A stretch of 64,000 nucleotides of DNA. It comes from Palaemon carinicauda. Lineage: Eukaryota; Arthropoda; Malacostraca; Decapoda; Palaemonidae. This document shows, piece by piece, positions 46,910 through 56,722 of the stretch. Numbering within the stretch: the first letter of the stretch is position 1; every line of letters begins with the position of its first letter. The notes under the pieces were generated by a model. It saw only the letters and a list, made by a program, of their open reading frames with translations, had not been told where the DNA came from and made no database searches. The position numbers and the translations under genes are program-made. Where the stretch lies: positions 103,077,519-103,141,518 of the forward strand of contig NC_090739.1 in the NCBI RefSeq assembly GCF_036898095.1, written 5' to 3'.

Positions 46910-47680
46910 CTCTGCATAGAACAGTGAGTTACTTGGGACTTTAATTCTACGGGTGCCCGTGTTGACCCTTTTGTGATACATAGTGATTTAATGGACACTT
47001 AGTGTTTCTAATAGACTGTTCTTACCAAGAAGAAATGTCATAGACTTTACATGAGTGCCACATGCCCTAGGGCATGATGTGTTTTCTTTGAAAAAGACCG
47101 GCATTCCTCTGGGACTTATTGTAAATAAACTCTATATTCATTATTGTAATTACTGCCATAATGATCTGCAATCTTAGAAATAAAATGTCTATTTTATTCC
47201 ATGGGCGTCTCTCTTCGCTCCTATTCTTTATCAAGAAATATACGATTGTTTCATTTACCCCTTTTCCCTGAAGAACGAGAAGAATAATATAAGTAATTAT
47301 GTTATATGCTCACTCATGCCTTGATAATATTCCTATTCGAATATTAACCTTTGTCCTGTCTCCGAGACCAGATCAATCTCTCCTCCAGGGGGAGTAGTAA
47401 AAGTTATTTAATTACCTATGCTTGATAATATTCCTACCCGAATATTAACCTTCGTCTTGTCTCCGAGTCAAGCGTGATCTCTCCGGAAGGCGAGTAGCTC
47501 TTCAATGATCGCTTCAAGATGTTCCTATTGTCCACCAGGACTTCCCTGCCAGGGGGGCAGGAAGCTAGTTTATCATAGAATCTCTGGTAAGGACATGTTC
47601 TATAATACTGTTCGAAGCCCTTATCACTTGGATTAAAAATGGGAAAAATTCCACAATACATTAATTCTCTGGTACACTTT
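46910..47680 (+). other. DIRS-A 3' region with direct repeats
   Basis: Non-coding. CTTGATAATATTCC followed by CGAATATTAACCTT and GTCTCCGAG occurs twice, near 47321 and 47410, about 89 bp apart. AATAAA words are near 47126 and 47180. A region of this kind in DIRS elements may carry the internal complementary sequence, but I could not identify one. Confidence 0.5.
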
Positions 47681-47710
47681 CATCAGGACGTCATGGCTTG
47701 AGCCCAAAAA

Positions 47711-47734
47711 TCAGATTTTGAGCGAAGCGAAAAA
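47711..47734. repeat. 20-bp quasi-palindrome next to the DIRS-A terminus
   Basis: TCA followed by GATTTTGAGCGAAGCGAAAA lies between the right end of copy A and the short element. The same motif flanks the 529-bp derivative on both sides (near 52427 and, inverted, near 52925). Confidence 0.7.
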
Positions 47735-48041
47735 TGTCAAATTCGAAGATAATTTGTATCTTTCCTAACCATACAAACCTTAGCTATTTACATAGGGTTT
47801 ACCTTTTAGCGCAGCTGAAATGACGAGCCAATAGTTTTAACGAGGGTTAATTACCCCCGCGCTAGTTAGCGGGGGGTGGGGAAGGGTAGCTTGCTACCCC
47901 TCCCCCCCCACATACCGGTGACTTGCTTCACTTCACTTAGAGGTAGGACTTGACTTGGGGGTCAGGGATGGCGGGCACATATGTGTAAATAGCTAAGGTT
48001 TGTATGGTTAGGAAAAATACAAATTATCTTCCAATTTGTCA
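47735..48041. mobile_element. 307-bp short DIRS-related element with 58-bp inverted ends
   Basis: TGTCAAATTCGAAGATAATT at 47735 and its inverted partner ending at 48041 form about 58-bp inverted repeats with three mismatches, including CCATACAAACCTTAGCTATT. The interior contains the group B leader (ATGACGAGCCAATAG, CGCTAGTTAGCGGGG). It has no ORF and looks like a non-autonomous derivative mobilised in trans. Its right end abuts and shares a few bases with the B2 terminus. Confidence 0.7.
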
Positions 48042-48553
48042 TTTGTTCCGTAACCGAAATACAAACCACGCTATTTACATTGGGTGACTTACCCCTTAGG
48101 AAGGGTGGAAAGTCCCCAGCCTTACTGACTTCGGCTTGCCCGGGGGCTCGATCCCTCAGTGAGCAGCACTAGAGAGAGGGAGCCCCTGTACCTCACAAGT
48201 TCCTAGCATCGCTAGGAACGAGTGGCCTACATAAGCAGTGTGAGGAGGAGAGTGTGACTCGTCCTATGAAGTTGACCTTGAGACCTTCAGATAGGAATTC
48301 TAGGATAGGACGTTCCCAATACCACCTCGTCAGGGTATGGGAGACGCAACAGTATTAAGCTTAATACTAGGAGCACAAAGAAGCATGGGTTACCTGCAGA
48401 GGTCGAGGTCAGCTATGCGAGGACCAGGATGCTGCTTCCCCAAGAGAGGGGAGAATGAAGAAAGAAGTAAGGGTCAGACATACTCTTTCATTCACGCAGA
48501 CCGGGTAACAACGCCCTCAACCTACTGCTACTTGTCCAAAAAGGAGCCTGAGG

Positions 48554-49540
48554 TTAGACCAGCTGTTGTGCAGCCACCACAGGGCCGATAGAAAACGTAT
48601 CGAGGCTCCTGTGGGTCACGTCTTGCAGGTAGTGGGCTGTGAAGGTCGTTTGACGCTTCCAGACCCCAGCTTGAAGTACCTGCGTCACAGAGAAGTTTCT
48701 CTTGAAGGCCAGGGATGTAGCAATACCCCTGACATCGGGGGCCCGAGGGCGATGTGACGGAGGAGGGTCAGGATTCAGGGCATGGTGGATAACCCTTCGA
48801 ATCCAAGCTGAGATGGTGTTCCTGGTGACCCTCCTCTTAGTCCTGCCTGTACTCACAAACAAAGTTCACACTTGAGGACGGACTGCAGCCGTTCTCTTCA
48901 AGTAGTGCCTCAGACACCTCACTGGACATAGTAGCAGCTGGTCTGGGTCGCTTGTTACAGAACGGAGACTCGCGATCCTGAAAGAGTCGAACCGAGGATC
49001 CGGCACTCCAGGATTCTGAGTCTTGGCCACAAACTCAGGGACGAACCTGAACGTTACCTCCCCCCATCCCCTTGAATGGGCGATGTCGTACGAGAGACCA
49101 TCAAGTTCACTAACCCGCTTGGCCGAAGCCAAGGCGAGTAGGAAAGCCGTCTTCCAAGACAGGTGGCGATCGGAGGCCTGGCGTAATGGCTCGAAGGGAG
49201 GTCTCTTAAGAGACCTGAGGACTCGAACCACGTTCCAAGGAGGGGGTCTCACTTCCGACTGGGGGCAGGTAAGCTCATAGCTATGTATGAGTAAAGAGAG
49301 TTCTAGCGATGAAGAAATATCCAAGCCCTTCAATCTGAAGGCCAAGCTTAAGGCTGAGCGATAGCCTTTCACTGCCGAGACAGAAAGGCGCATTTCTTCC
49401 CGCAGATACACGAGGAAGTCCGCTATTGCTGGAATAGTGGCATCGAGTGGAGAGATACCCCTTCCACGACACCAACCACAAAAGACTCTCCACTTTGCTT
49501 GGTAGACTCCCTCAGAGGACCTTCGCAGGTGCCGAGACAT
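48554..49540 (-). pseudogene. DIRS group B tyrosine recombinase, nonsense and active-site change
   Basis: The N-terminal part starts MSRHLRRSSEGVYQAKWRVF (SAM-like domain), followed by AIADFLVYLREE and FLLALASAKRVSELDG with the box I arginine. TGA at 48866-48868 interrupts the frame after RPQV. The same frame goes on with STGRTKRRVTRNTISAWIRR, the box II region RAPDVRGIATS and VWKRQTTFTAHYL with the tyrosine. The expected HxxR reads PDVR: the codon at 48738-48740 is CCC where CAC would encode the catalytic histidine. Its N-terminus overlaps the upstream RT frame. The nonsense and His-to-Pro changes should abolish activity. Confidence 0.88.
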
Positions 49541-51476
49541 TCTCTCCGCAACCTGTTGCGAAAAGCCTCTCTCCGTGAGGAGACGCTGGATAGTCTCCAG
49601 GCGTGAAGCCGAAGCGAGGCTACGGCCCTGTTAGGGACGCCGGAGTGGGGTTGTCTGAGAAGCTCGTGTCGTGGAGGAAGCTCCCTCGGGAGTTCCGTCA
49701 GGAGCTGCAGAAGGTCCGGAAACCATTCCGCGTGATGCCATAGCGGAGCTACCAGAGTCATCGAACAGTTGACCAATAGTCTGGTCCTGTTGAGCACCCT
49801 TCTCATCAGACAGAACGGTGGGAAGGCGTACACGTCGATGTTGTCCCACCGTTGCTGGAAAGCATCTTGCCAGAGTGCCTTGGGGTCCGGGACTGGGGAG
49901 CAGTACAGGGGCAGCTTGAAGTTCAAGGCTGTCGCGAACAAGTCCACAGTCGGGGAACCCCACCAAGTCAGGACTTTGTTGGCTATCTGAGGATCCAAAG
50001 ACCACTCGGTAGTCACTATCTGCGAAGCCCTGCTCAGACTGTCGGCGAGCACATTCCTCTTGCCAGGAATGAAGCGAGCTGATAGTGTTATCGAGTGGGT
50101 TTCGGTCCACCTCAGTCTCTCTACTGCAAAATGGGATAGCTGTTGCGAAAAAGTGCCTCCCTGCTTGTTGATATAAGCCAATACTGTGGTGTTGTCGCTC
50201 ATCACCACCACGGAGTGACCCCCCAGGGACCGTTGGAACTGCTGAAGAGCCAGAAAGACGGCCTTCAATTCTAGCAGGTTGATGTGTAGGCACTTTTCTG
50301 ATTCTGACCAAAGGCCTGAGGCCCTCTGGTTCAGAACTTGCGGCCCCCCACCCTTTTTTTGATGCGTCCGAAAACAGAGTCAATTCCGGGGGGAGGACGA
50401 GAAGACTCACTCCCTTCCGCAGGTTCTCGTCGACCAGCCACCACCGCAAGTCCGTCTGTTCCAGAGACCCCATTGGGATCAGAATGTCCGGGGAATTGGA
50501 TCCTTGATTCCACCGGGACTCGAGCCGCCATTGAAGGGATCTCATCCTGAGGCGGCTGTTTGGAACCAGACGGGCCAGGGAGGATAGGTGACCTAAGAGA
50601 CGCAACCACGATTGGGCGGGGAGTTCTGTTCGCCTGAGGAAGGGTTCCGCCACCCTCCTCAGTCTTGCTATCCGGTCGTCTGATGGAAAGGCTTTGTGGA
50701 GATTGGTGTCTATTAGCATGCCTAGATAAACCAGTCGTTGGGACGGCTGCAGAGAGGACTTCTCGAGGTTTACCACGATCCCCAGATCCTGGCAAAGATC
50801 CAGAAGCCTGTCTCGGTGCCGAAGAAGGGTCGACTCCGAGTCTGCTAGGATCAGCCAATCGTCCAGATAACGAAGGAGACAAATGCCGTTCCTGTGCGCC
50901 CAAGATGAAATCAGGGTGAACATTCTGGTGAACACCTGAGGAGCTGTGGAGAGACCGAAACACAGCACCTTGAACTGGTAGATCTTGTTGTCTAGGCAAA
51001 ATCTCAGGTACTTCCTGGAAGACGGATGGATTGGGATCTGGAAGTACGCGTCCTTTAGATCCAGTGTGCATATGAAGTCTTGTGGTCTCACCGCGTCTGA
51101 CCGTGTTTGCTGTCTCCATGCTGAACCGGGTTTGCTTGACAAACCTGTTCAGAGCTGAGAGGTCGATGACGGGTCTCCAGCCTCCAGTGGCCTTCTCTAC
51201 AAGAAAGAGTCGACTGAAGAAGCCTGGGGAGCCGTCCACGACCTCCTGGAGAGCCCCCTTCTCGAGCATGGTCTCGACTTCGGCCTGAAGGGCCAGCCCC
51301 TTCGCCGATCTCGTGGCATAGGAGCTCAACGACACTGGATTCGCTGTCAGGGAGGTTGAGATGTTGTGAACGGGACGCGATAGCCTTGGCCGATCACTGA
51401 GACCGTCCAAACATCGGCCCCGTGTTGCTGCCACCTGCGGACGCAACGCTGAAGGCATCCCCCCACAGGTGGACAA
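49423..51476 (-). pseudogene. DIRS group B reverse transcriptase, RNase H and Dam-like domain, two frameshifts
   Basis: Three open segments together hold the polyprotein. 51476 to about 51105 has GFFSRLFLVEKATGGWRPVI and LSALNRFVKQTRFSMET. After a one-base shift, about 51105 to 50340 has FICTLDLKDAYFQIPIHP, LCFGLSTAPQVF and catalytic LLRYLDDWLI, ending in LFSDASKKGWGA (first RNase H Asp). After a second shift in a homopolymer-rich stretch (near 50335-50350, CCCCCCACCCTTTTTTT), 50330 to 49423 has LELKAVFLALQ, MSDNTTVLAYINKQGG, NVLADSLSR and the Dam-like DLFATALNFKLPLY and LVAPLWHHAEWFP. Order and motifs match group A, but the sequences are clearly different. Confidence 0.9.
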
Positions 51477-51494
51477 ACAGGGGGACTGCCACCC

Positions 51495-52422
51495 CTAGGG
51501 CTTGCGGCCGCGGCCGCCACCCCTAGGAGTCTTGCCTCCCCTGGAGGACTTACCGCCCCTCTTGACCTTGGCTGGAAAGGGCTGGGGCTTAGACACCACC
51601 TTCTTAACTGCCGGTGCTTGTTTGGGAGCCTTACGAGGCTGTTGCTGCTGTTGTGGCGGGGCTGAAGGCTTATAGGGCCGAGTTGTAAGGGCCCTGTGGA
51701 GGGGGGAGTCCGTGCTGGATTTCCTCCACCTCTCAGCTGTTCGCTCCATGTCTTGAGGCTCAAACAGGTTCTCCCCCAGAAGGGAAGCATGTCGGAGCCT
51801 ACACACATCCACGGCGGGGACCTTCGGATGGAATCTCTCGGATACAGCATCGCGACGCTTCAACACCGAGTTGGCCCACAGGGTGGTAACCTGGTGCGCC
51901 AAAAACTCGATCGAGCGGGTGCCCGAGAGCAAGAAGGTCTCCAGTGCCTTCCTATTGGTCTCCTTGGACAAGTCCTCCGATCGCAATAGGATGCCCAGAG
52001 ATCCTAGCCAAAAGTCCAGCCACGAAGTGGCCTGCATGGCACACTTAGCGACCTTCTCGTGGCTAAGGATCTCTGCCGCCAAGAACGACACCTGCCGGAC
52101 AGAGAGCTTCTCAAGGGGAACTCCCTTCGCCAGCTCCTCCACAGAGTGATGGAGAGGAAGAGCGAGGTTGTGCTCACCCAGGATCTCGAAATACCTCCTC
52201 TGCTGAAGACGAGGAGGAGGGATGAGCTTGTTCCCGGCAGTGGAACGACTGGAGGAGGCAAGAAGTGCGAGCTGAGCGTTGGCCCTAGCCCTGGCACTCT
52301 TCAGCCCCCGAGACCAGGGCAGAGCCGCACTGGTCTTAGGGGCCTTCCGAACGCCAAACACTTCATCCAAAATCGTGTCTTTGCCTTCACGGGGGGCGAT
52401 GACTGGATCCATAAGCCCGTTA
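51495..52422 (-). pseudogene. DIRS group B gag, C-terminal half (B2)
   Basis: An open frame of about 305 codons from MDPVIAPREGKD. It contains ALPWSRGLKSARARANAQL (shared with B3), a helical central region (PLHHSVEELAKGVPLEKLSV), a glutamine run (PPQQQQQP) and an RGG-type tail (GGKSSRGGKTPRGGGRGRKP) suited to RNA binding. The upstream half lies at 61285-64000, separated by two nested elements. The terminator lies 19 bp before the first recognised RT segment. Confidence 0.85.
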
Positions 52423-52951
52423 AACGGATTTTGAGCGAAGCGAAAAATTTATTTTTGGGTGAGATAGCCATGGCGTCCTGATGGAAGGTTCCTTTTTGGT
52501 AGTTTCCTTGGGTATATAACTACTAAATATTCCCAGAGAATTTAACCACAGGTTATCACAGAATTCTAACTTCTGGAGCGAGTATCCTAAAGGTTTCCCT
52601 TTAAGACATCGTATATCAACAGGGGACGCATGTATTAACGCGCCACATAGCTATCTACACCCCACATAGAGTTAACACTTCGATGTGTAGGGGCGGAGAA
52701 TAGCTAGGGAGCCGTTCCACAGCTAATCTCGTTCGTGGCTACTTTTGGTACTCGAGACGTAAACAAACGGGCGCCATTGCTAAATGACGTCACGTCCGTC
52801 CTCATCCTGAAGCCAGTTGCTTGCCGATCACCATGATACAGCAGAACAGGGTGGGACCTGAAAAAACTGGACGAAGTAGCAGGGAGGGTCCATCAGGACG
52901 CCATGGCTATCTCACCCAAAAATAGATTTTTCGCTTCGCTCAAAATCCGTT
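52423..52951. mobile_element. 529-bp non-autonomous DIRS derivative with 60-bp inverted ends
   Basis: Ends AACGGATTTTGAGCGAAG ... TTTTTGGGTGAGATAGCC and their inverted copy match over about 61 bp with one difference. The interior at about 52540-52800 is nearly identical to the 5' leader of element C (GGGGACGCATGTATTAACGC, CGTAAACAAACGGGCGCCAT), fused to an unrelated 3' piece (AACAGGGTGGGACCTG). No ORF. It is inserted in the B2 gag and must have been mobilised in trans. Its ITR variant (GGTGAGATAGCC) differs from the GGCTCAAGCC of A and C, so its autonomous parent is not in this window. Confidence 0.85.
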
Positions 52952-52981
52952 TTTTGGGCTCAAGCCATGGCGTCCTGATGG

Positions 52982-53813
52982 AAAAATACCAGAGAATCAA
53001 TGTATCGTGGTAGATTTTCCCCTTGTAGTGTAAGTGCCGAGGGCTTTGAACAGGTTAGCATAGTAATCTTAATAGAAGAACCGTAGGGAAGAGAACTTCC
53101 TGCCCCCCTGGCAGTGAAGTCCCCACGGGCCATGCTGAAGATCAAAGTGGTCATCGAAGGGCTACTCACCTTGCTGGGAGAACATGAAGAACTCGGAGAC
53201 AAGACTGAATGGTTGGCATTCATATAGGAACATTCTCAAGGGCAGACAAGTGGTGGTTAGGCACTGTATGTGAATAGAGAATCGTCTGGTCTCTAAGGTA
53301 TGATGTAAGTAAGTATTCGTGTAGGAATATTACATTGCAGAGGTGAGTATATCATAAGGGTTGAATCCTTAGTAATTTTCATCGACTATAAGAGGAAGGG
53401 GATAATAAAACTATGACAGTCATGTATTTCATAGTATAAGTAGGAGCGGATTGAGACGCACAAGTAATAAAATAGAAATTTTATTTCACAATTGCAGAAT
53501 ATGTTAAATAAATGCAATAAATATGTAAAATTAATTTACAACAAATTATAATGTACATAGTAATGAAAGACTTGCTCTTGAATCTGAAAGAGAATTTCAA
53601 ATTATTAGTAGGCACTCGTTCCAGAGGAACGTCAGTCTTTAAAATTAAAACACATCATGCTCTAGACATGCGGCACTCATGTGACGACTATGACATTTCA
53701 CCTGGGAGAAGAACAGTATATGAAAAAGCACTAAGTGTTTTTTAAATCACTACGTATCACGCGAGGGTCAACATAGGCACCCGAGGAGTTAGAGTCCCAA
53801 GTAACTCACTGTT
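52982..53813 (-). other. DIRS-C 3' region
   Basis: Non-coding. It is AT-rich and partly similar to 46910-47680 of copy A (for example the ATACATTGATTCTCTGG-type end and TCTTGTCTCCGAG-type segments). No further feature. Confidence 0.5.
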
Positions 53814-56624
53814 CTATGCAGAGTTAGGTGCAGGTTTCATAACACTACCTGCGGCTACCACAAAATGTTTGACTTCGTGCACTTGTTTCGCATAATGTTT
53901 GAAGAAAACACACGAGGATTTCCAGCCTGTGAAACTCTTAAGGCTTTCGAAATCCATACTCTGAAAGAAATTCAGAGACGATGCAACTTTTCTAGGATCG
54001 TGACCGGCGGGTGTACTGTCAGGATCCGCTCAGCGAATGAAGTAGGTGATTTTCGCTCTTAGTTGTTTCAGTGACAGGTCGCTGCCCGATGTTTCTCCTT
54101 TGAAGAGTTGGCCTCCACCAAAGTCCGAAGTTCTACGAAGATAGACCTTGAGGCTCTCTACTGGACATAGAGAGGCATCTTCTTTCAGGGGGCATATTCT
54201 CCAAGGGCCCCATCTTTTGGTGGGTAATTCGTTTTTGGCGAGAAACGTCGGATCCGGGAAGAGGGTAAGGTCACCTGAATCTGTAAACAGAATGTGGCCC
54301 TCGTCCCTTGATAATGCCACTATTTCGCTGACTCGGGCTCCTGAGGCAAGCACAAAAAGAAAGATAACTTTTTGAGTCAGATCCTTGAGAAGGCACGAAT
54401 CATTGTCCAAGTTGGAGGCAAAATGGAGCACCTTGTCCAGAGACCAGGAGATCGGTTTTGGTGGGGGTGCTGGGCGTAGACGAGAGCATGCTTTCGGCAG
54501 TTTATTGAAGATGTCGTTGGACAGATCAATCTGGAAGGCATACATCAGTGGTCTAGTCAAGGCTGATTTGCAAGTAGAAATCGTGTTGGCTGCCAAGCCC
54601 TGTCCATGAAGGTGAATAAAGAAGGACATGCAAAAATCAATGGTGATTTCCGTAGGATTTTTTGCCTTGACGAATGAGACCCATTTTCTCCAGGATGATT
54701 CGTATTGCCGTCGTGTGGATTCGGTCTTGTATTCCTCGAGGAAGTCTAGACTTTTCTTCGAGATCCCAAACCTTTTCTTCGCGGCTAGGGAGAGAAAATG
54801 ATGAGATGAAGGTCCCTGATTTTCGATGATGAAGCGAAGACAGTCGACTTCTGTTCTTGCTGGGAGAGAACTGGGACCGGGAGAGGGATCAGCGTGGGCT
54901 GCAGCTCCAGGACCAGGGGGTACCAATTGCTCCGGGGCCACTTGGGAGCCACTAGGGCCGCTGTCCCTTTGAAGGTTCTCAGCTTGGAGAGGACTTTCAG
55001 CAGAAGGTTGGTGGGAGGGAACAGGTAGATCTTGGACCATCTGTTCCAGTCCAGTGATATGGCGTCCACTGCTTCTGCCTTGGGGTCCTCGTACGGGGCC
55101 ACATATCGAGGAAGTTGATTGTTGTCGCTCGTTGCGAAGAGATCGATCTGAAGTTCTTGGACTTGGTGAGAGATGAAGGAGAATGATCTTGCGTCTAGAG
55201 ACCATTCCGACTCTATCGGGCTTGTCCGGGATAGAGCGTCCGCCGTCACGTTGCGGAATCCTTGCAGGTGAACTGCAGACAGGTGCCATTTCTTCTTCTC
55301 TGCCAGACGGAAGATTGTCAGAAGCACTCGATTTATCTGGGGCGATCTTGAGCCTTGGCGATTGAGACATCGAACTACCACCAAGTTGTCTAGGGTTAGA
55401 CGAATATGGATCGAGGGAGGCGGGGAGAGTTTCTTCAGAGTTAGAAGGACCGCCATGGCCTCCAAGATGTTGATGTGAAACGTCTTGAATAGGGGAGACC
55501 ATGTGCCTTGAGCCTGTTTTTGGTGGGAGTGACCTCCCCAACCCTCCAGCGAAGCGTCCGTATGGATGTTGAGTGATGGAGGTGGGTGTTGAAGAGGGAT
55601 GGACCTTTTCAGGGCCTTTGCTTCCGACCACGGCTTGAGGAGCAGCCGAAGTCTGTTTGGGAGCTGTCTCTTGAGGTCTCTTCGAGCGATGGATGCGGAA
55701 CGTCTCCTGACTCCCGCGGCATCCTTTAGCTGTGCAGGTAGCACTGGGTTTGTCACTGAGGCGAACTGTAGAGAGCCTAGAACTCGTTCCTGCTGACGTT
55801 TTGAGATCCGTTTGGATTTCAGCAGTCGCTTGACAGACCCTGCTATTTCCTTCCTTTTCTTCTGGAGGATGGAAAGGCGGTGTGACTGAAGGTTCCACTG
55901 GATTCCTAACCATTGGAACTTCTGAGCTGGAGAGAGGCGAGATTTCTTCGCGTTTATCTTGAATCCCAGGTGTTCTCGGAACTGGGTGACTTTGTTGCAG
56001 GATCTTAAACAATCCTCGGGCGATGGAGCCCAGACTAGCCAGTCGTCGAGGTAGGCCATCACCTGGACGTCTCGGAGGCGAAGCTGTTGTACGATGGCGT
56101 CCGCCAGCTTTGTAAAGATCCGAGGGGCCACGTTGAGGCCGAAGGGCATGGCCCTGAAGGCGTAGCTTTTCCTTTGGAGTCGAAATCCTAGGTAGGAGGA
56201 AGCGTGGTGGTTCATTGGAACGTGCCAGTAGGCATCCGCCAGGTCTATGGAGACCGTGTAAGAACCTTGAGGCAGAAAGGTCCTTATCTGTTGAAGAGTC
56301 ATCATCTTGAACTTGTTGTTCGCTATGAACTTGTTGAGGGGGGATAAGTCTAGAATGACTCTGAGCTTGTCGGAGTCCTTCTTGGGGACGCAAAACAGTC
56401 TCCCTTGGAACCTGGTTGACTTTACCCTCCTTATCACCTTCTTGTTCAAGAGATCTAGGACATATTCTTCCAGAAGGGGGGTTGATTGTTGGAAGAATTG
56501 CTTGAAGGTTGGGGGTGGTTGAGTCCAACTCCAGCCTAGACCCTTCTTGACGATGCTGTGTGCCCAGGGATCGAAGGTCCAATGATCCTGGAATTGGCGG
56601 AGTCTTCCTCCCACCGGAAGCACT
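53814..56624 (-). pseudogene. DIRS-C tyrosine recombinase frame, one nonsense codon
   Basis: Directly follows the gag TGA (56625-56627) in the same phase and is open for about 864 codons to TGA at 54030-54032. The first 600 codons overlap RT-RNase H; the recombinase proper begins near 54790 (KRFGISKKSLDFLEEYK). LFVLASGARVSEIVALSRDE carries the box I arginine. TGA at 54030 lies where copy A has AGA (FIRRADPD), just before the box II region. After it, the frame keeps GHDPRKVASS, SFTGWKSS and FFKHYAK, ending with TAG at 53814-53816. A single base change therefore removes the C-terminal catalytic half. Confidence 0.9.
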
Positions 56625-56722
56625 TCATTGCTTCTGGTGTCCCGAGGGTTTACTGCCTCGGCCGCTAGCTCCCCTTCCTCCTCTGCCTCTGGAGGGACGG
56701 CGAGATGCGTCTCTGCCTGCAC
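54785..56722 (-). CDS. DIRS-C reverse transcriptase, RNase H and Dam-like domain, intact 645-codon frame
   Basis: The only uninterrupted long retroelement enzyme frame here. Residues 40-100 are a linker shared with A (WTFDPWAHSIVKKGL). RT spans about 100-260: RLFCVPKKDSDK (108-119), TVSIDLADAYWH (156-167), AFRAMPFGLNVAP (188-200) and catalytic YLDD (224-227). RNase H spans about 385-500, with candidate acidic residues in HTDAS (386-391), LEAM (about 421), LDN (about 445) and ADALSR (494-499). A Dam-like segment occupies about 525-600 (DLFATSDNNQLPRY, LFPPTN, LVAPKWPRSNW); the FPPT motif replaces the usual DPPY, so methyltransferase activity is doubtful. The start overlaps the end of gag by about 98 nt; the true initiation or frameshift site is unknown. 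Confidence 0.93.
   Translation of the reverse strand: MQAETHLAVPPEAEEEGELAAEAVNPRDTRSNEVLPVGGRLRQFQDHWTFDPWAHSIVKKGLGWSWTQPPPTFKQFFQQSTPLLEEYVLDLLNKKVIRRVKSTRFQGRLFCVPKKDSDKLRVILDLSPLNKFIANNKFKMMTLQQIRTFLPQGSYTVSIDLADAYWHVPMNHHASSYLGFRLQRKSYAFRAMPFGLNVAPRIFTKLADAIVQQLRLRDVQVMAYLDDWLVWAPSPEDCLRSCNKVTQFREHLGFKINAKKSRLSPAQKFQWLGIQWNLQSHRLSILQKKRKEIAGSVKRLLKSKRISKRQQERVLGSLQFASVTNPVLPAQLKDAAGVRRRSASIARRDLKRQLPNRLRLLLKPWSEAKALKRSIPLQHPPPSLNIHTDASLEGWGGHSHQKQAQGTWSPLFKTFHINILEAMAVLLTLKKLSPPPSIHIRLTLDNLVVVRCLNRQGSRSPQINRVLLTIFRLAEKKKWHLSAVHLQGFRNVTADALSRTSPIESEWSLDARSFSFISHQVQELQIDLFATSDNNQLPRYVAPYEDPKAEAVDAISLDWNRWSKIYLFPPTNLLLKVLSKLRTFKGTAALVAPKWPRSNWYPLVLELQPTLIPLPVPVLSQQEQKSTVFASSSKIRDLHLIIFSP

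Larger units (their letters stand above)
39474..47710 (+). mobile_element. DIRS-type retrotransposon copy A, near full length
   Basis: The element is bounded by a perfect 30-bp inverted repeat (TTTTTGGGCTCAAGCC...; 39474-39503 and 47681-47710), is 8.24 kb long and is ordered leader, gag, RT-RNase H-methyltransferase, tyrosine recombinase, 3' region. Presence of a YR, absence of a DDE integrase and LTRs, and inverted termini define DIRS. No target-site duplication is visible, as expected for YR integration of a circle. All three genes carry lesions, so this copy is inactive. Confidence 0.93.

Noticed and set aside
39474..47710. LTR retrotransposon or endogenous retrovirus
   Set aside because: No LTRs, protease, DDE integrase or envelope. 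The termini are inverted and a tyrosine recombinase is present, which defines DIRS.
54030..56582. The 850-codon frame as a wholly novel protein
   Set aside because: Its C-terminal third is the DIRS tyrosine recombinase and the rest overlaps RT-RNase H. It is reported as a dual-frame question and not as a new gene.
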